A stretch of 64,000 nt of DNA from Lepidodermella squamata (GCA_047495785.1 JBLDXI010000045.1:1-64000); one strand, 5' to 3'; positions 11,124 to 21,729 are shown, counted from the first letter of the stretch. Numbers and translations: made by a program. The notes: generated by a model not told the origin, from the letters alone.

Positions 11124-11645
11124 ATGGCTGAGGCGATAGTAGAATCTGCTAACCAGACAGTCAATCATCACATGTCTAGTAACTTGGTCATTCAACAGCA
11201 TCCTCAGGATTCTAATCTCATCTACATAATGACTGATCGCAAAGATAAGAACGATAAGCCTAAAAAACTCGCCTTTAGACAAGACGAATTTCTTAGCCAG
11301 TTCGTTCCTTATTTTCGACCGCCGAATGATGCTTGGGTTGCTCAGGCTCAACTTGCCCTGCTATCTCACAACACAGGCTTTAAATTTTCGATGCATGAAT
11401 GCAAAATTGAAGTCTGTGTCTTTGTGCCATCATTTTCACCGATTCTTATAGATATACGCAGGTTTTATCTGGATGCTAAAGGTATTTACTTCAAATTTAC
11501 AGTAATAGCAATCTTTTTATGATTTAACTTTTTAGGAAATAAACAACCCTCAAGACAAGGAGTCTCTCTTGATGCAGCTCAGTTTCAAGACCTTGCAACT
11601 GGGGTGTTAACTGTTGCAGCGATGATTGAAACAGCCAATGAATAA
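11124..11645 (+). CDS. PC4-like ssDNA-binding protein, copy B
   Basis: An intact two-exon copy (11124-11481 and 11536-11645, 155 residues) of the gene described at 18986-19507. Confidence 0.6.
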
Positions 11646-13256
11646 GCTAACACAAAACTTGACTAAAATGACTTACTGAATATTTATTTCAATCTATCCT
11701 TGTAATAAAGTTTTACCTCTTCCCAAATTCGATCAATTTTAAATTTTTAATCTTAGATTGTTATGGATAACTATAGTTTACAATACTCATTTATTCGAAG
11801 TAATCGCCTGATTCATTCTACAAAATTCAAAATGTTTTCTGTGGAGTACTTCATTCAGCCCGTAACATCCGACTTTGCCTCAACCTACATCAACAGATAT
11901 GGCCAATCTTCTAGTTCGCTTGGGCCGATGATTCAATTGTCTGGTGGCGCTGATGAACCTCGACTGGATAATATTCGATCATTTGTGCAGAACGTACCAG
12001 CCGACCAGGTGGCTAATATTGATTTGGAGACCCGCTTCAATATTCTGGCCAACTTCCTGTTCGATATTGTTGTAAATATCCATCGTGATTTACCTGTGAA
12101 TTCCTTCTGCCGGCTAACACTGTACCACCCCGACTTGAAGATGCCTCTTAGCCTACCCTTCATGAAACGCGATCGGTTGCTGGAAATTTCAATTTTTGAT
12201 CAACTGAGAAAAATATTACAGAGTAATGAAGAACTCTCATTTGCTGGTCGGTGGACAATTCGTCTCTGTGTCATTGATAACCCCAATGCAGATCTAGGTC
12301 AAATTGTTGGTGGTTCTCGGGCAGAGCGGGCTATAAACGAAACTTTGGACAAATTTTTTCTTCGCTCCAAATCGATCGTTAGAATCGGAGCGCGCAAGAA
12401 TGAAACGAACAATCTTTGCATGGGCAGAGCTCTCATCACTGGAGTGGCTTTGGCTCACATGAAGGCGAATCCTACGGATCCATCTCTTCAAGCAACCTTC
12501 AAATCGATACGTAGTACGCGAACCAATCGTCAATTTCGCGAAGCCACGGCGCTATATCAGAAAGCGGGCTTACCTCTCAACCTTCCAGCCTACAATCTAG
12601 ATGATCATTACTCAGCCCTGTGTTCGGCTATCGATCCTGAACATAATACTTACAGATTCGTAGTATACTCGTACGAATCACAGGATGTTATTAGGGAAAT
12701 CCAGAATTTGATCATCGCGTAAGCCTTGGGTTGCTTCCTGTTGTTCTACTGGTTTATCGCAACGACGTCTCTCAGCCCAACAGTCATCATTTTCATGTCA
12801 TTGCGAATCTCAACTTTATGAAGGCCACTCTTAGCAATGCACAACGAATATGCCCCACTTGCTTTCAGACGAAAACGAGTACGGCTGTGCACAGATGCAA
12901 GTTGGCATGCTCTTCCTGCCGTAATTTTTACATGAAAAACCTGAATTTCACTTCTTTTATCATTAATATTATTTTAGGTGTATCAGGAGCATTTGCCGTG
13001 TGATTTCCAACACAGACCAACAAAACTACACGCGGTGTCCGCAATGTCGTGCAGGTCTGATGTTTTTAACCTTTTCATTATTATTCAGCTCTTTTTATGT
13101 TTTTAGTTTTGTATAGCGAACGTTGTAAGCAAAACCACAAATGTGCTAAAAAGAATCCATGCTTTAAATGCGGGAGGAAATTTGTACATTTTCTCAAGCA
13201 TGAGGCTATGTGTCCCGGGCGGCGCTGTCACATTTGTCAGGAGCCTTTGAAAGCCA

Positions 13257-13272
13257 ACACATCTCGTGAGAG
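13257..13272 (+). other. embedded PacBio barcode-like 16-mer (second occurrence)
   Basis: The same 16 bases as at 7313-7328, again followed by T and then insert sequence (ATGAAGTCC). Here the 16-mer is exactly the left breakpoint of a small inversion in copy B. Confidence 0.9.
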
Positions 13273-13532
13273 TATGAAGTCCACAACTAGAATGGCATCG
13301 CTGAATCCTCGCTTCGATGCAGTGAGGTATGCATACAACCTTTGCAACGATAAGGCATACTTGGAACTCATTGTTGTTATCAGCAAGTGATGGCGAAAAT
13401 GTCTCAGTGTCCAAAAAACTAGGTTACGATAACGTTCCAGTTTATTCGCCGGTTTCAAGGGCTAAAAATACACCAACCACAGTATTTTGAAAAAAGCTGG
13501 ACTGAAAAAAATGAGTATACCAAGGGAGTCAT
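13273..13532. repeat. 260-bp inverted block inside copy B
   Basis: This block matches copy A positions 5855-6115 in the same orientation as A, so it is inverted relative to the rest of copy B. Its left end abuts the barcode; its right end rejoins copy B with a 3-base shared CAT. Confidence 0.9.
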
Positions 13533-14896
13533 TCTAGTTGTGGACTTCATATTTTTTATGGAAGTCGTCCTCTGGAGGATTTCGTAAACTGGGTGCTTCT
13601 ACCTATGAATTACCAGTCGATTTATTTGGCTCACAACTCAGCCAATTTCGATTCCTTATTATTACTGAAAGAAATTCAAACACGATGTTCTAAAGTGAAG
13701 ATTCTTCAAAGGCAGGGATCTCTACTATGCATTGATTTCAAACAACAAAAAATCAGATTTTTGGATTCATATCTCTTTTTTCAATGCAGATTAAGGTAGG
13801 TTACCTAAGAAACACTAAGAAACTACATTGCTTACAGGTATTTGTTCAACAACAGGGATTTACCAGCAACAATGGGAATCCCAGACAAGAAAACCTTCTT
13901 TCCTTACGTCTTATGCACTAAAGAAAAGTAAGTACATCATCAACTTCTTGAGCTATTGTGATTGAATTCGCTGTAATCCTTCGAGTTTCAATCTCGAATT
14001 CCCACAGCTGCCTAATATGATCTACTATGAGTCTGACAAAATGTCTCCTTCTGAAAGAGCAGAATTTCTAACTTTCTACAACGAAAACAAACTGAAACGG
14101 TTCAGTGTTCGCCACACGTTACTGCAATACTGCATACAGGATTGTCTAGTTTTGGAAAGGCGTCAATCAAATTTCGGGCGCTAATGCTGGAGTTGTGTTC
14201 TACTGATGCCTTTAAAGAATGCATCACACTAGCTTCTCTCACAAGCACATGCTTCCGCAAGCTGTTTCTTACGAAGGATACATTACCTGTCATCCCGACC
14301 GCTGGCTACTGTGGCAAGGATTCACACAGCAGGCTCTCGATAGCTTTTCTTCAATTTCTGATGGAGTCTGACCCTGAAACTTATGGTTCAATGAAACACG
14401 CTCAGAACTCACGTCAAGAAGTTCGAATATCTATACCTGGCCACCGTTATCCTTATCGCGTCGACGGTTTTGTTGCACGTCGTGATAAAATTCCGAGTGA
14501 ACCCGATCTGATTGTCGAGGTTCATGGTTGTGCTGTCCATGGCTGCTTGCAATGCTTTGAGGCCTCACAACTAAATTTTCTATCTGGACAACCAAACGGC
14601 GTAGTTTACAAGCAAACCTTGGAACGTGAAGAGTTGTTTCGCTCGAATGGTTACATTCTTCAAAGCTTTTGGAGCATGAAATTAGAGCTAGTTTCAAACA
14701 ACACCCGAGAGCACAGGAGATTTATGATAATCTCACAATAGCTAATGTAATGGAGAGCCGTTCGTTTTTCTTTGGAGGTAACTGGAGGTTTTCCCTATTT
14801 AATCTTCGCGGGATTAAAACATCATGCCTACTTTTTAGGGCGGGTCGAAGCTTTTCGTTTAATGGCTATGATTGCCGAATCACACTCAACTTCAGG

Positions 14897-17800
14897 CGAC
14901 CAAAAAAGCTGTTCAAAACTAATTTGGCGATCGCGCGTAACCCAGGGTTCTTTTTATCCAACTTGGTGCTATCAATCGTTATACCAATGCGTTCCCATTG
15001 CTCCAAATACTGTGCTTTTTGTTCACTAGTAGCACAGTTTGGCGGCCAGCCGGAGGATTCGGCCTTCAAAATGGTGAATCTTTTAATGAAATCTCTGAAA
15101 ATTGTATTGCTCTTCTTGAACTCCCATATCTAAAAAAAATAACTTGATAGAAGCCATGCATGAGTTGGCTAAACAAAATTATTAACCTCGTAGACTTCCA
15201 GCAATCTGTAGCCATGAACATCTGTAGCGTACTTCAGTTCCACAGAGCAATACGAACCAATCCAGGACCTTTCATAATCAGAATGGGTGCATTCACGGCT
15301 TGAAACGCACAAGTTTGGATTTGCAGTCGACGAACAAGCATAGCAACATGAGAACACGAGCTTGTTTTGTTTACTACGAAAGCAGAGTACAGGTAGCCAG
15401 ATGTTTTTCGGCGCTAATACCTAGCAAAATAATGTGGTGATGATGAAAGCAGGGAGACGATATGTAGATGCGAAGAGCTTACGCGTGCTTGTACGACACC
15501 AAAAAAAGATTCCTTTGAATAAATCTCCTGCAGTTTCTCGTTGTTTAATCTGAGATCCAAGGTGGATACTTTAGGTGGTCCTATTGCATAGTAGCCATCC
15601 ATCATACAGCTTGGATATAACGAGTTGAAGTCGGCGGAAATTATAGAATAATCGGGCGATGGAAATAAGAAGTCCTTGGTTTGCATCCCGCTTTCCTTAC
15701 AAATTTGAGCAATCTTTTCCAAATTTTGGTCGCCTGAAGTTGAGTGTGATTCGGCAATCATAGCCATTAAACGAAAAGCTTCGACCCGCCCTAAAAAGTA
15801 GGCATGATGTTTTAATCCCGCGAAGATTAAATAGGGAAAACCTCCAGTTACCTCCAAAGAAAAACGAACGGCTCTCCATTACATTAGCTATTGTGAGATT
15901 ATCATAAATCTCCTGTGCTCTCGGGTGTTGTTTGAAACTAGCTCTAATTTCATGCTCCCAAAAGCTTTGAAGAATGTAACCATTCGAGCGAAACAACTCT
16001 TCACGTTCCAAGGTTTGCTTGTAAACTACGCCGTTTGGTTGTCCAGATAGAAAATTTAGTTGTGAGGCCTCAAAGCATTGCAAGCAGCCATGGACAGCAC
16101 AACCATGAACCTCGACAATCAGATCGGGTTCACTCGGAATTTTATCACGACGTGCAACAAAACCGTCGACGCGATAAGGATAACGGTGGCCAGGTATAGA
16201 TATTCGAACTTCTTGACGTGAGTTCTGAGCGTGTTTCATTGAACCATAAGTTTCAGGGTCAGACTCCATCAGAAATTGAAGAAAAGCTATCGAGAGCCTG
16301 CTGTGTGAATCCTTGCCACAGTAGCCAGCGGTCGGGATGACAGGTAATGTATCCTTCGTAAGAAACAGCTTGCGGAAGCATGTGCTTGTGAGAGAAGCTA
16401 GTGTGATGCATTCTTTAAAGGCATCAGTAGAACACAACTCCAGCATTAGCGCCCGAAATTTGATTGACGCCTTTTCCAAAACTAGACAATCCTGTATGCA
16501 GTATTGCAGTAACGTGTGGCGAACACTGAACCGTTTCAGTTTGTTTTCGTTGTAGAAAGTTAGAAATTCTGCTCTTTCAGAAGGAGACATTTTGTCAGGC
16601 TCATAGTAGATCATATTAGGCAGCTGTGGGAATTCGAGATTGAAACTCGAAGGATTACAGCGAATTCAATCACAATAGCTCAAGAAGTTGATGATGTACT
16701 TACTTTTCTTTAGTGCATAAGACGTAAGGAAAGAAGGTTTTCTTGTCTGGGATTCCCATTGTTGCTGGTAAATCCCTGTTGTTGAACAAATACCTGTAAG
16801 CAATGTAGTTTCTTAGTGTTTCTTAGGTAACCTACCTTAATCTGCATTGAAAAAAGAGATATGAATCCAAAAATCTGATTTTTTGTTGTTTGAAATCAAT
16901 GCATAGTAGAGATCCCTGCCTTTGAAGAATCTTCACTTTAGAACATCGTGTTTGAATTTCTTTCAGTAATAATAAGGAATCGAAATTGGCTGAGTTGTGA
17001 GCCAAATAAATCGACTGGTAATTCATAGGTAGAAGCACCCAGTTTACGAAATCCTCCAGAGGACGACTTCCATAAAAAATATGAAGTCCACAACTAGAAT
17101 GGCATCGCTGAATCCTCGCTTCGATGCAGTGAGGTATGCATACGACCTTTGCAACGATAAGGCATACTTGGAACTCATTGTTGTTATCAGCAAGTGATGG
17201 CGAAAATGTCTCAGTGTCCCAAAAAACTAGGTTACGATAACGTTCCAGTTTATTCGCCGGTTTCAAGGGCTAAAAATACACCAACCACAGTATTTTGAAA
17301 AAAGCTGGACTGAAAAAAATGAGTATACCAAGGGAGTCATGAAGCAGAAGTGTGTGCCATTTTCTTCGTCGCTGGCTTTCAAAGGCTCCTGACAAATGTG
17401 ACAGCGCCGCCCGGGACACATAGCCTCATGCTTGAGAAAATGTACAAATTTCCTCCCGCATTTAAAGCATGGATTCTTTTTAGCACATTTGTGGTTTTGC
17501 TTACAACGTTCGCTATACAAAACTAAAAACATAAAAAGAGCTGAATAATAATGAAAAGGTTAAAAACATCAGACCTGCACGACATTGCGGACACCGCGTG
17601 TAGTTTTGTTGGTCTGTGTTGGAAATCACACGGCAAATGCTCCCTGATACACCTAAAATAATATTAATGATAAAAGAAGTGAAATTCAGGTTTTTCATGT
17701 AAAAATTACGGCAGGAAGAGCATGCCAACTTGCATCTGTGCACAGCCGTACTCGTTTTCGTCTGAAAGCAAGTGGGGCATATTCGTTGTGCATTGCTAAG

Positions 17801-18868
17801 AGTGGCCTTCATAAAGTTGAGATTCGCAATGACATGAAAATGATGACTGTTGGGCTGAGAGACGTCGTTGCGATAAACCAGTAGAACAACAGGAAGCAAC
17901 CCAAGGCTTACGCGATGATCAAATTCTGGGATTTCCCTAATAACATCCTGTGATTCGTACGAGTATACTACGAATCTGTAAGTATTATGTTCAGGATCGA
18001 TAGCCGAACACAGGGCTGAGTAATGATCATCTAGATTGTAGGCTGGAAGGTTGAGAGGTAAGCCCGCTTTCTGATATAGCGCCGTGGCTTCGCGAAATTG
18101 ACGATTGGTTCGCGTACTACGTATCGATTTGAAGGTTGCTTGAAGAGATGGATCCGTAGGATTCGCCTTCATGTGAGCCAAAGCCACTCCAGTGATGAGA
18201 GCTCTGCCCATGCAAAGATTGTTCGTTTCATTCTTGCGCGCTCCGATTCTAACGATCGATTTGGAGCGAAGAAAAAATTTGTCCAAAGTTTCGTTTATAG
18301 CCCGCTCTGCCCGAGAACCACCAACAATTTGACCTAGATCTGCATTGGGGTTATCAATGACACAGAGACGAATTGTCCACCGACCAGCAAATGAGAGTTC
18401 TTCATTACTCTGTAATATTTTTCTCAGTTGATCAAAAATTGAAATTTCCAGCAACCGATCGCGTTTCATGAAGGGTAGGCTAAGAGGCATCTTCAAGTCG
18501 GGGTGGTACAGTGTTAGCCGGCAGAAGGAATTCACAGGTAAATCACGATGGATATTTACAACAATATCGAACAGGAAGTTGGCCAGAATATTGAAGCGGG
18601 TCTCCAAATCAATATTAGCCACCTGGTCGGCTGGTACGTTCTGCACAAATGATCGAATATTATCCAGTCGAGGTTCATCAGCGCCACCAGACAATTGAAT
18701 CATCGGCCCAAGCGAACTAGAAGATTGGCCATATCTGTTGATGTAGGTTGAGGCAAAGTCGGATGTTACGGGCTGAATGAAGTACTCCACAGAAAACATT
18801 TTGAATTTTGTAGAATGAATCAGGCGATTACTTCGAATAAATGAGTATTGTAAACTATAGTTATCCAT
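14897..18868 (-). CDS. protein-primed family B DNA polymerase, copy C (C-terminus missing at the junction)
   Basis: It starts at ATG 18868; the first exon runs uninterrupted to the first intron near 17710. Exon order and phases match copy A. Exonuclease motifs and palm motif A are present, and the reading reaches motif B (LNSFFGR) near 14,915 before the sequence passes into inverted copy B. The exons for motif C and the thumb are found only at 2788-3671, which supports direct continuity of 3,671 with 14,897 in the real genome. Upstream on the same strand are the PC4-like, RING and kinase genes, so the four genes probably form one leftward transcription block. Confidence 0.85.
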
Positions 18869-18985
18869 AACAATCTAAGATTAAAAATTTAAAATTGATC
18901 GAATTTGGGAAGAGGTAAAACTTTATTACAAGGATAGATTGAAATAAATATTCAGTAAGTCATTTTAGTCAAGTTTTGTGTTAGC

Positions 18986-19507
18986 TTATTCATTGGCTGT
19001 TTCAATCATCGCTGCAACAGTTAACACCCCAGTTGCAAGGTCTTGAAACTGAGCTGCATCAAGAGAGACTCCTTGTCTTGAGGGTTGTTTATTTCCTAAA
19101 AAGTTAAATCATAAAAAGATTGCTATTACTGTAAATTTGAAGTAAATACCTTTAGCATCCAGATAAAACCTGCGTATATCTATAAGAATCGGTGAAAATG
19201 ATGGCACAAAGACACAGACTTCAATTTTGCATTCATGCATCGAAAATTTAAAGCCTGTGTTGTGAGATAGCAGGGCAAGTTGAGCCTGAGCAACCCAAGC
19301 ATCATTCGGCGGTCGAAAATAAGGAACGAACTGGCTAAGAAATTCGTCTTGTCTAAAGGCGAGTTTTTTAGGCTTATCGTTCTTATCTTTGCGATCAGTC
19401 ATTATGTAGATGAGATTAGAATCCTGAGGATGCTGTTGAATGACCAAGTTACTAGACATGTGATGATTGACTGTCTGGTTAGCAGATTCTACTATCGCCT
19501 CAGCCAT
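18986..19507 (-). CDS. PC4-like (transcriptional coactivator p15 fold) ssDNA-binding protein, copy C
   Basis: Exons 19507-19150 and 19095-18986 are joined across a 54-bp intron, giving 155 residues. The C-terminal third reads like a PC4 domain: a strand then LIDIRRFYLDAKG, a turn, then a QGVSLDAAQFQDL helix, matching the PC4 pattern of LIDIRE-(Y/W), a Lys/Gly turn and an 'ISLxxEQW' helix. The intron splits exactly the strand-turn junction, so neither exon alone shows the domain. The N-terminal 60 residues are polar with a KDKNDKPKK patch, as in other PC4 relatives with a basic tail. PC4-fold proteins bind single-stranded DNA and act in transcription or replication; beside a protein-primed polymerase an ssDNA-binding role is plausible. 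The match is by eye and needs a structure-based search. Confidence 0.6.
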
Positions 19508-19549
19508 GATTATTGAAAATTAAATCTAATGAAATAAGAATGTAAAACT

Positions 19550-19915
19550 TTAAGGGATGGGTTCTTTATATTGGCATAACTTTTCATGCCCAAAAATGAG
19601 GTCATAAGTTAGAGTAATGGGACAGCCTTTATCAGAATATTGGCATTTGTAAATCAAATTCGAGATAATGTTCGATAAAATTACAGGGGGTTTAACGAAA
19701 TCTTTCCCTGTTAATGATTCGCGGCAAAGTGGACAGCAACATACTGTTCGAGCTGAATTTTGAAAAATAGCGAGAACACATTTAGTACAAAATAAATGGC
19801 CACAGGGGCGCGTTTGAATAGGATTAAGTAGGATAGATAAACAAATTGGACATTGCAAAGATTCAGCGTCTAAAATCTGGCTGTTCGAGAGCACAAGTCT
19901 TGTTGGATCCATCAA
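19550..19915 (-). CDS. TRAF-like RING-finger protein, copy C
   Basis: This 121-residue intronless ORF has a C3HC4 RING near the N-terminus: CPIC, then CGHLFCTKC, then CPLC. It is followed by a Cys/His stretch (YKCQYSDKGC...H...C) resembling the first TRAF-type zinc finger. There is no MATH/TRAF-C domain, so it is much shorter than cellular TRAFs. RING proteins of this form are usually E3 ubiquitin ligases; the target here is unknown. It begins 7 bp after the kinase stop in the same direction. RING genes occur in various Polintons and large DNA viruses, often acquired from hosts. Confidence 0.8.
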   Translation of the reverse strand: MMDPTRLVLSNSQILDAESLQCPICLSILLNPIQTRPCGHLFCTKCVLAIFQNSARTVCCCPLCRESLTGKDFVKPPVILSNIISNLIYKCQYSDKGCPITLTYDLIFGHEKLCQYKEPIP

Positions 19916-19922
19916 TGAGGAT

Positions 19923-20687
19923 TCAAGTCTGAGAGATTACAGGCGTGATAAGAGAGGCAACATACTGAGAAGCTTGCTTTAGAACCTCAGAGGCATTCAA
20001 ATTATCAGTGTCGATAACAAGCACGGGACATGGTAGGGATTTGTTTGTAGTCTCAACAGTACACATTTTTTCATGAAACTCATGTACGAGGCGTAAATAA
20101 TCCAGTGATAATAGCATTTCAGAACCCCGAGCTCTAGCTACGGCTCTTTGACAAGCTATTTGGGGAGAGGAGCGCAAGTAAATAATAGCTTCAGTTTTTA
20201 CAAAATTCGGCTCGAAATTATCATACAAATTCATGAGAGCGTGATATTCGATAGAATTTATGCGCTTGGATGCATACGCACATGGGATAAAGACGTTTTT
20301 AGAACAGAAGGGCGTTCGATCATGCAGAACGATAGTATGCGCCCCGTAGATTTCAGGTTTGTGGTTAGGGGCTGAATAAAGGCCGCACATATCACTCGTG
20401 GCTACAATTTGAAAGTTGAACGCATTTTTCATCTGATAGTAATCTTTCAAAATGTTAGTTTTATCGTCATCAGTAAAGGACTCCCAACGATGAACAGGCT
20501 CGCAAATTGGCCACGCGGTATATCCCTGAAGTTTACGGTTGAGTGAAGGTAGATTAGTGAGACCCTCGATTAAGGTTGATTTCCCGCTAAAACAAGAGAC
20601 TTTAAATAGAATTCTATTCGGTGGAGTATATGAGACTTACGCCCCAATGTTGCCGACTATGCCGAAATGGTAGACTTTAGGATGCAT
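19923..20687 (-). CDS. deoxynucleoside kinase (dNK/TK2/dGK family), copy C
   Basis: Exons 20687-20641 and 20586-19923 give 236 residues, the usual family length. The P-loop GNIGAGKST is built across the 54-bp intron. An EPVHRW segment follows (substrate-site Glu and Trp of dNKs), then a DRT motif (DRS/ERS in relatives) and a LID region with RSSPQIACQRAVARARG. The enzyme phosphorylates deoxynucleosides with ATP to feed DNA synthesis. It is transcribed away from the dUTPase, so both nucleotide-pool genes share an intergenic region. The start codon is the first ATG before the P-loop strand. Whether it was captured from the host or inherited from other viruses needs a phylogeny. Confidence 0.85.
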
Positions 20688-20873
20688 CCAGCTTGCTTCA
20701 AGAAATATGCTAAGTGTATTCTTGAAGCATCTCTCTTAAATAGTCTGAGTGATATTTCCATAAAAGGAAAAAACAGGGAGATGTTTTGTTTGAATTGTTT
20801 AAGGTAATTACACCGTAAAGGGTAAAAAATCCTAATTGCTTTTTATTTTGATAAGTAAAAAATCGCATTGTTT

Positions 20874-20891
20874 AATTAGGGAGGATGTATA
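20874..20891 (+). promoter_or_regulatory. 18-bp box, first copy
   Basis: AATTAGGGAGGATGTATA. It differs at one position from the second copy 60 bp downstream. The same pair occurs in copy A. Confidence 0.5.
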
Positions 20892-20933
20892 AGATTTATT
20901 GACATGATGTTTTCTTATTGAATTACCGACAGC

Positions 20934-20951
20934 AATTAAGGAGGATGTATA
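20934..20951 (+). promoter_or_regulatory. 18-bp box, second copy
   Basis: AATTAAGGAGGATGTATA, about 170 bp before the dUTPase start. The repeat with the first box suggests a binding site or promoter element shared by the element's early genes. This is inference from repetition only. Confidence 0.5.
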
Positions 20952-21121
20952 CAATACCAAGAATCTTTGATGAAAAGCATTAAAGCCAGCACTGAGGGGT
21001 CAACAGAGCTAAAGGCCCTAATGCATTTTTAAGGAAGATTGAATTACAAAAACAATATGCCTGAAAGGAGGTAGCCGCTCACATAAAAATCGAACCTCAG
21101 TAACAATATAAATTATAAAAT

Positions 21122-21625
21122 ATGAAGCTGAAGGTAGAGCTAACAAGTAACAAAGCTAAAGAACCGACAAAGCATACTAAAGGCTCTGTGGGTTGGGACA
21201 TCTATTCAGCAGAAGAGACGACACTGCAACCTGGAACCAGGGGACTGATTCAAACTGATATTAAAATCTGTTTACCACGAGGATATTATGGACAACTATT
21301 CAGTCGATCAGGAATGAGCATCAACCATGGAATCGATACGGTCGCTGGAGTAATAGGTAAGAAGCAAATAATAATGAAAATTACTAATGAATATCTGTAT
21401 TTTTCATGAATTAAAGACGCCGACTACACCGGAAAAATCGTAGTCTGCCTTGCAAACAACAGCAAAACACCTTACAAGATTAAAATAGGCGACCGTATTA
21501 CCCAGTTGGTGTGTTTAAAATATGGTCGCTTAGAATCTGCAGTAACGGTAACGGGGCCATTGAAAAACGCTCTAGCAGCAAATTCGACCCGTGGCGATAA
21601 CGGATTCGGTTCATCTGGACGTTAA
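21122..21625 (+). CDS. dUTP diphosphatase (trimeric dUTPase)
   Basis: Exons 21122-21356 and 21417-21625 give 147 residues, typical of trimeric dUTPases. All five family motifs are present: GWDIYSA (I), RSGMS (II), the segment around GVIDADYTGKI (III, spanning the intron and holding the catalytic Asp), an IGDRITQL segment (IV) and the C-terminal Ser-Thr-Arg-Gly...Gly-Phe-Gly-Ser motif (V). It converts dUTP to dUMP, keeping uracil out of DNA. It lies beside the element's dNK and is cut by the same A/B rearrangement. Membership in the element is likely but not proven, since a host gene flanking the insertion would look the same. A polyadenylation signal follows 99 bp after the stop. Confidence 0.85.
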
Positions 21626-21723
21626 CCCCTCCAATCAAGCCGCTACAAATCTCTGAACAAATGAATAGAAAAACTGATAAGACTTATCCCAGCTATAAAT
21701 TCATTGCTTGAAACGTTAAGACT

Positions 21724-21729
21724 AATAAA
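21724..21729 (+). terminator. polyadenylation signal of dUTPase
   Basis: AATAAA, 99 bp after the dUTPase stop codon, on the coding strand. Confidence 0.5.

Larger units (their letters stand above)
9958..14909 (-). repeat. copy B of the triplicated segment (inverted copy)
   Basis: This is the reverse complement of copy A positions 9449 down to 4499. The join to copy A is at 9957/9958. The join to copy C at about 14,897-14,909 shares 9 bases (CGACCAAAA). It holds an internal inversion (13273-13532), one barcode 16-mer and several one-base deletions. Genes in it read on plus. Confidence 0.95.
11763..14909 (+). pseudogene. DNA polymerase B, copy B (rearranged fragment)
   Basis: It covers the N-terminal half only. 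One-base losses (near 12709, 12992, 14156 and 14671) shift the frame, and about 30 bp before the exonuclease region is replaced by a barcode, followed by a 260-bp inversion. The copy ends in the exon that precedes motif A, at the junction with copy C. No functional reading is possible as assembled. Confidence 0.9.
20688..21121. promoter_or_regulatory. divergent intergenic region between dNK and dUTPase
   Basis: 434 bp of AT-rich DNA without a convincing ORF, between genes that read outward on both sides. It contains two near-identical 18-bp boxes (listed separately) and probably carries promoters for both nucleotide-metabolism genes. Confidence 0.55.
14897..21183 (+). repeat. copy C of the triplicated segment (second forward copy)
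   Basis: The best copy: no barcode, polymerase exon 1 open for 451 codons into the first intron, and kinase, RING and PC4-like genes intact. Unlike copy A it continues into the full dUTPase gene and then into host sequence. Sequence identity with A ends at 21,183. Confidence 0.95.

Noticed and set aside
14669-15133. 154-codon plus-strand ORF across the B/C junction
   Set aside because: It is a chimera of copy B sense sequence and copy C antisense sequence created at the junction.
20874-20951. GGAGG in the 18-bp boxes as ribosome binding sites
   Set aside because: The locus is eukaryotic with spliced genes; no start codon follows at a suitable spacing.
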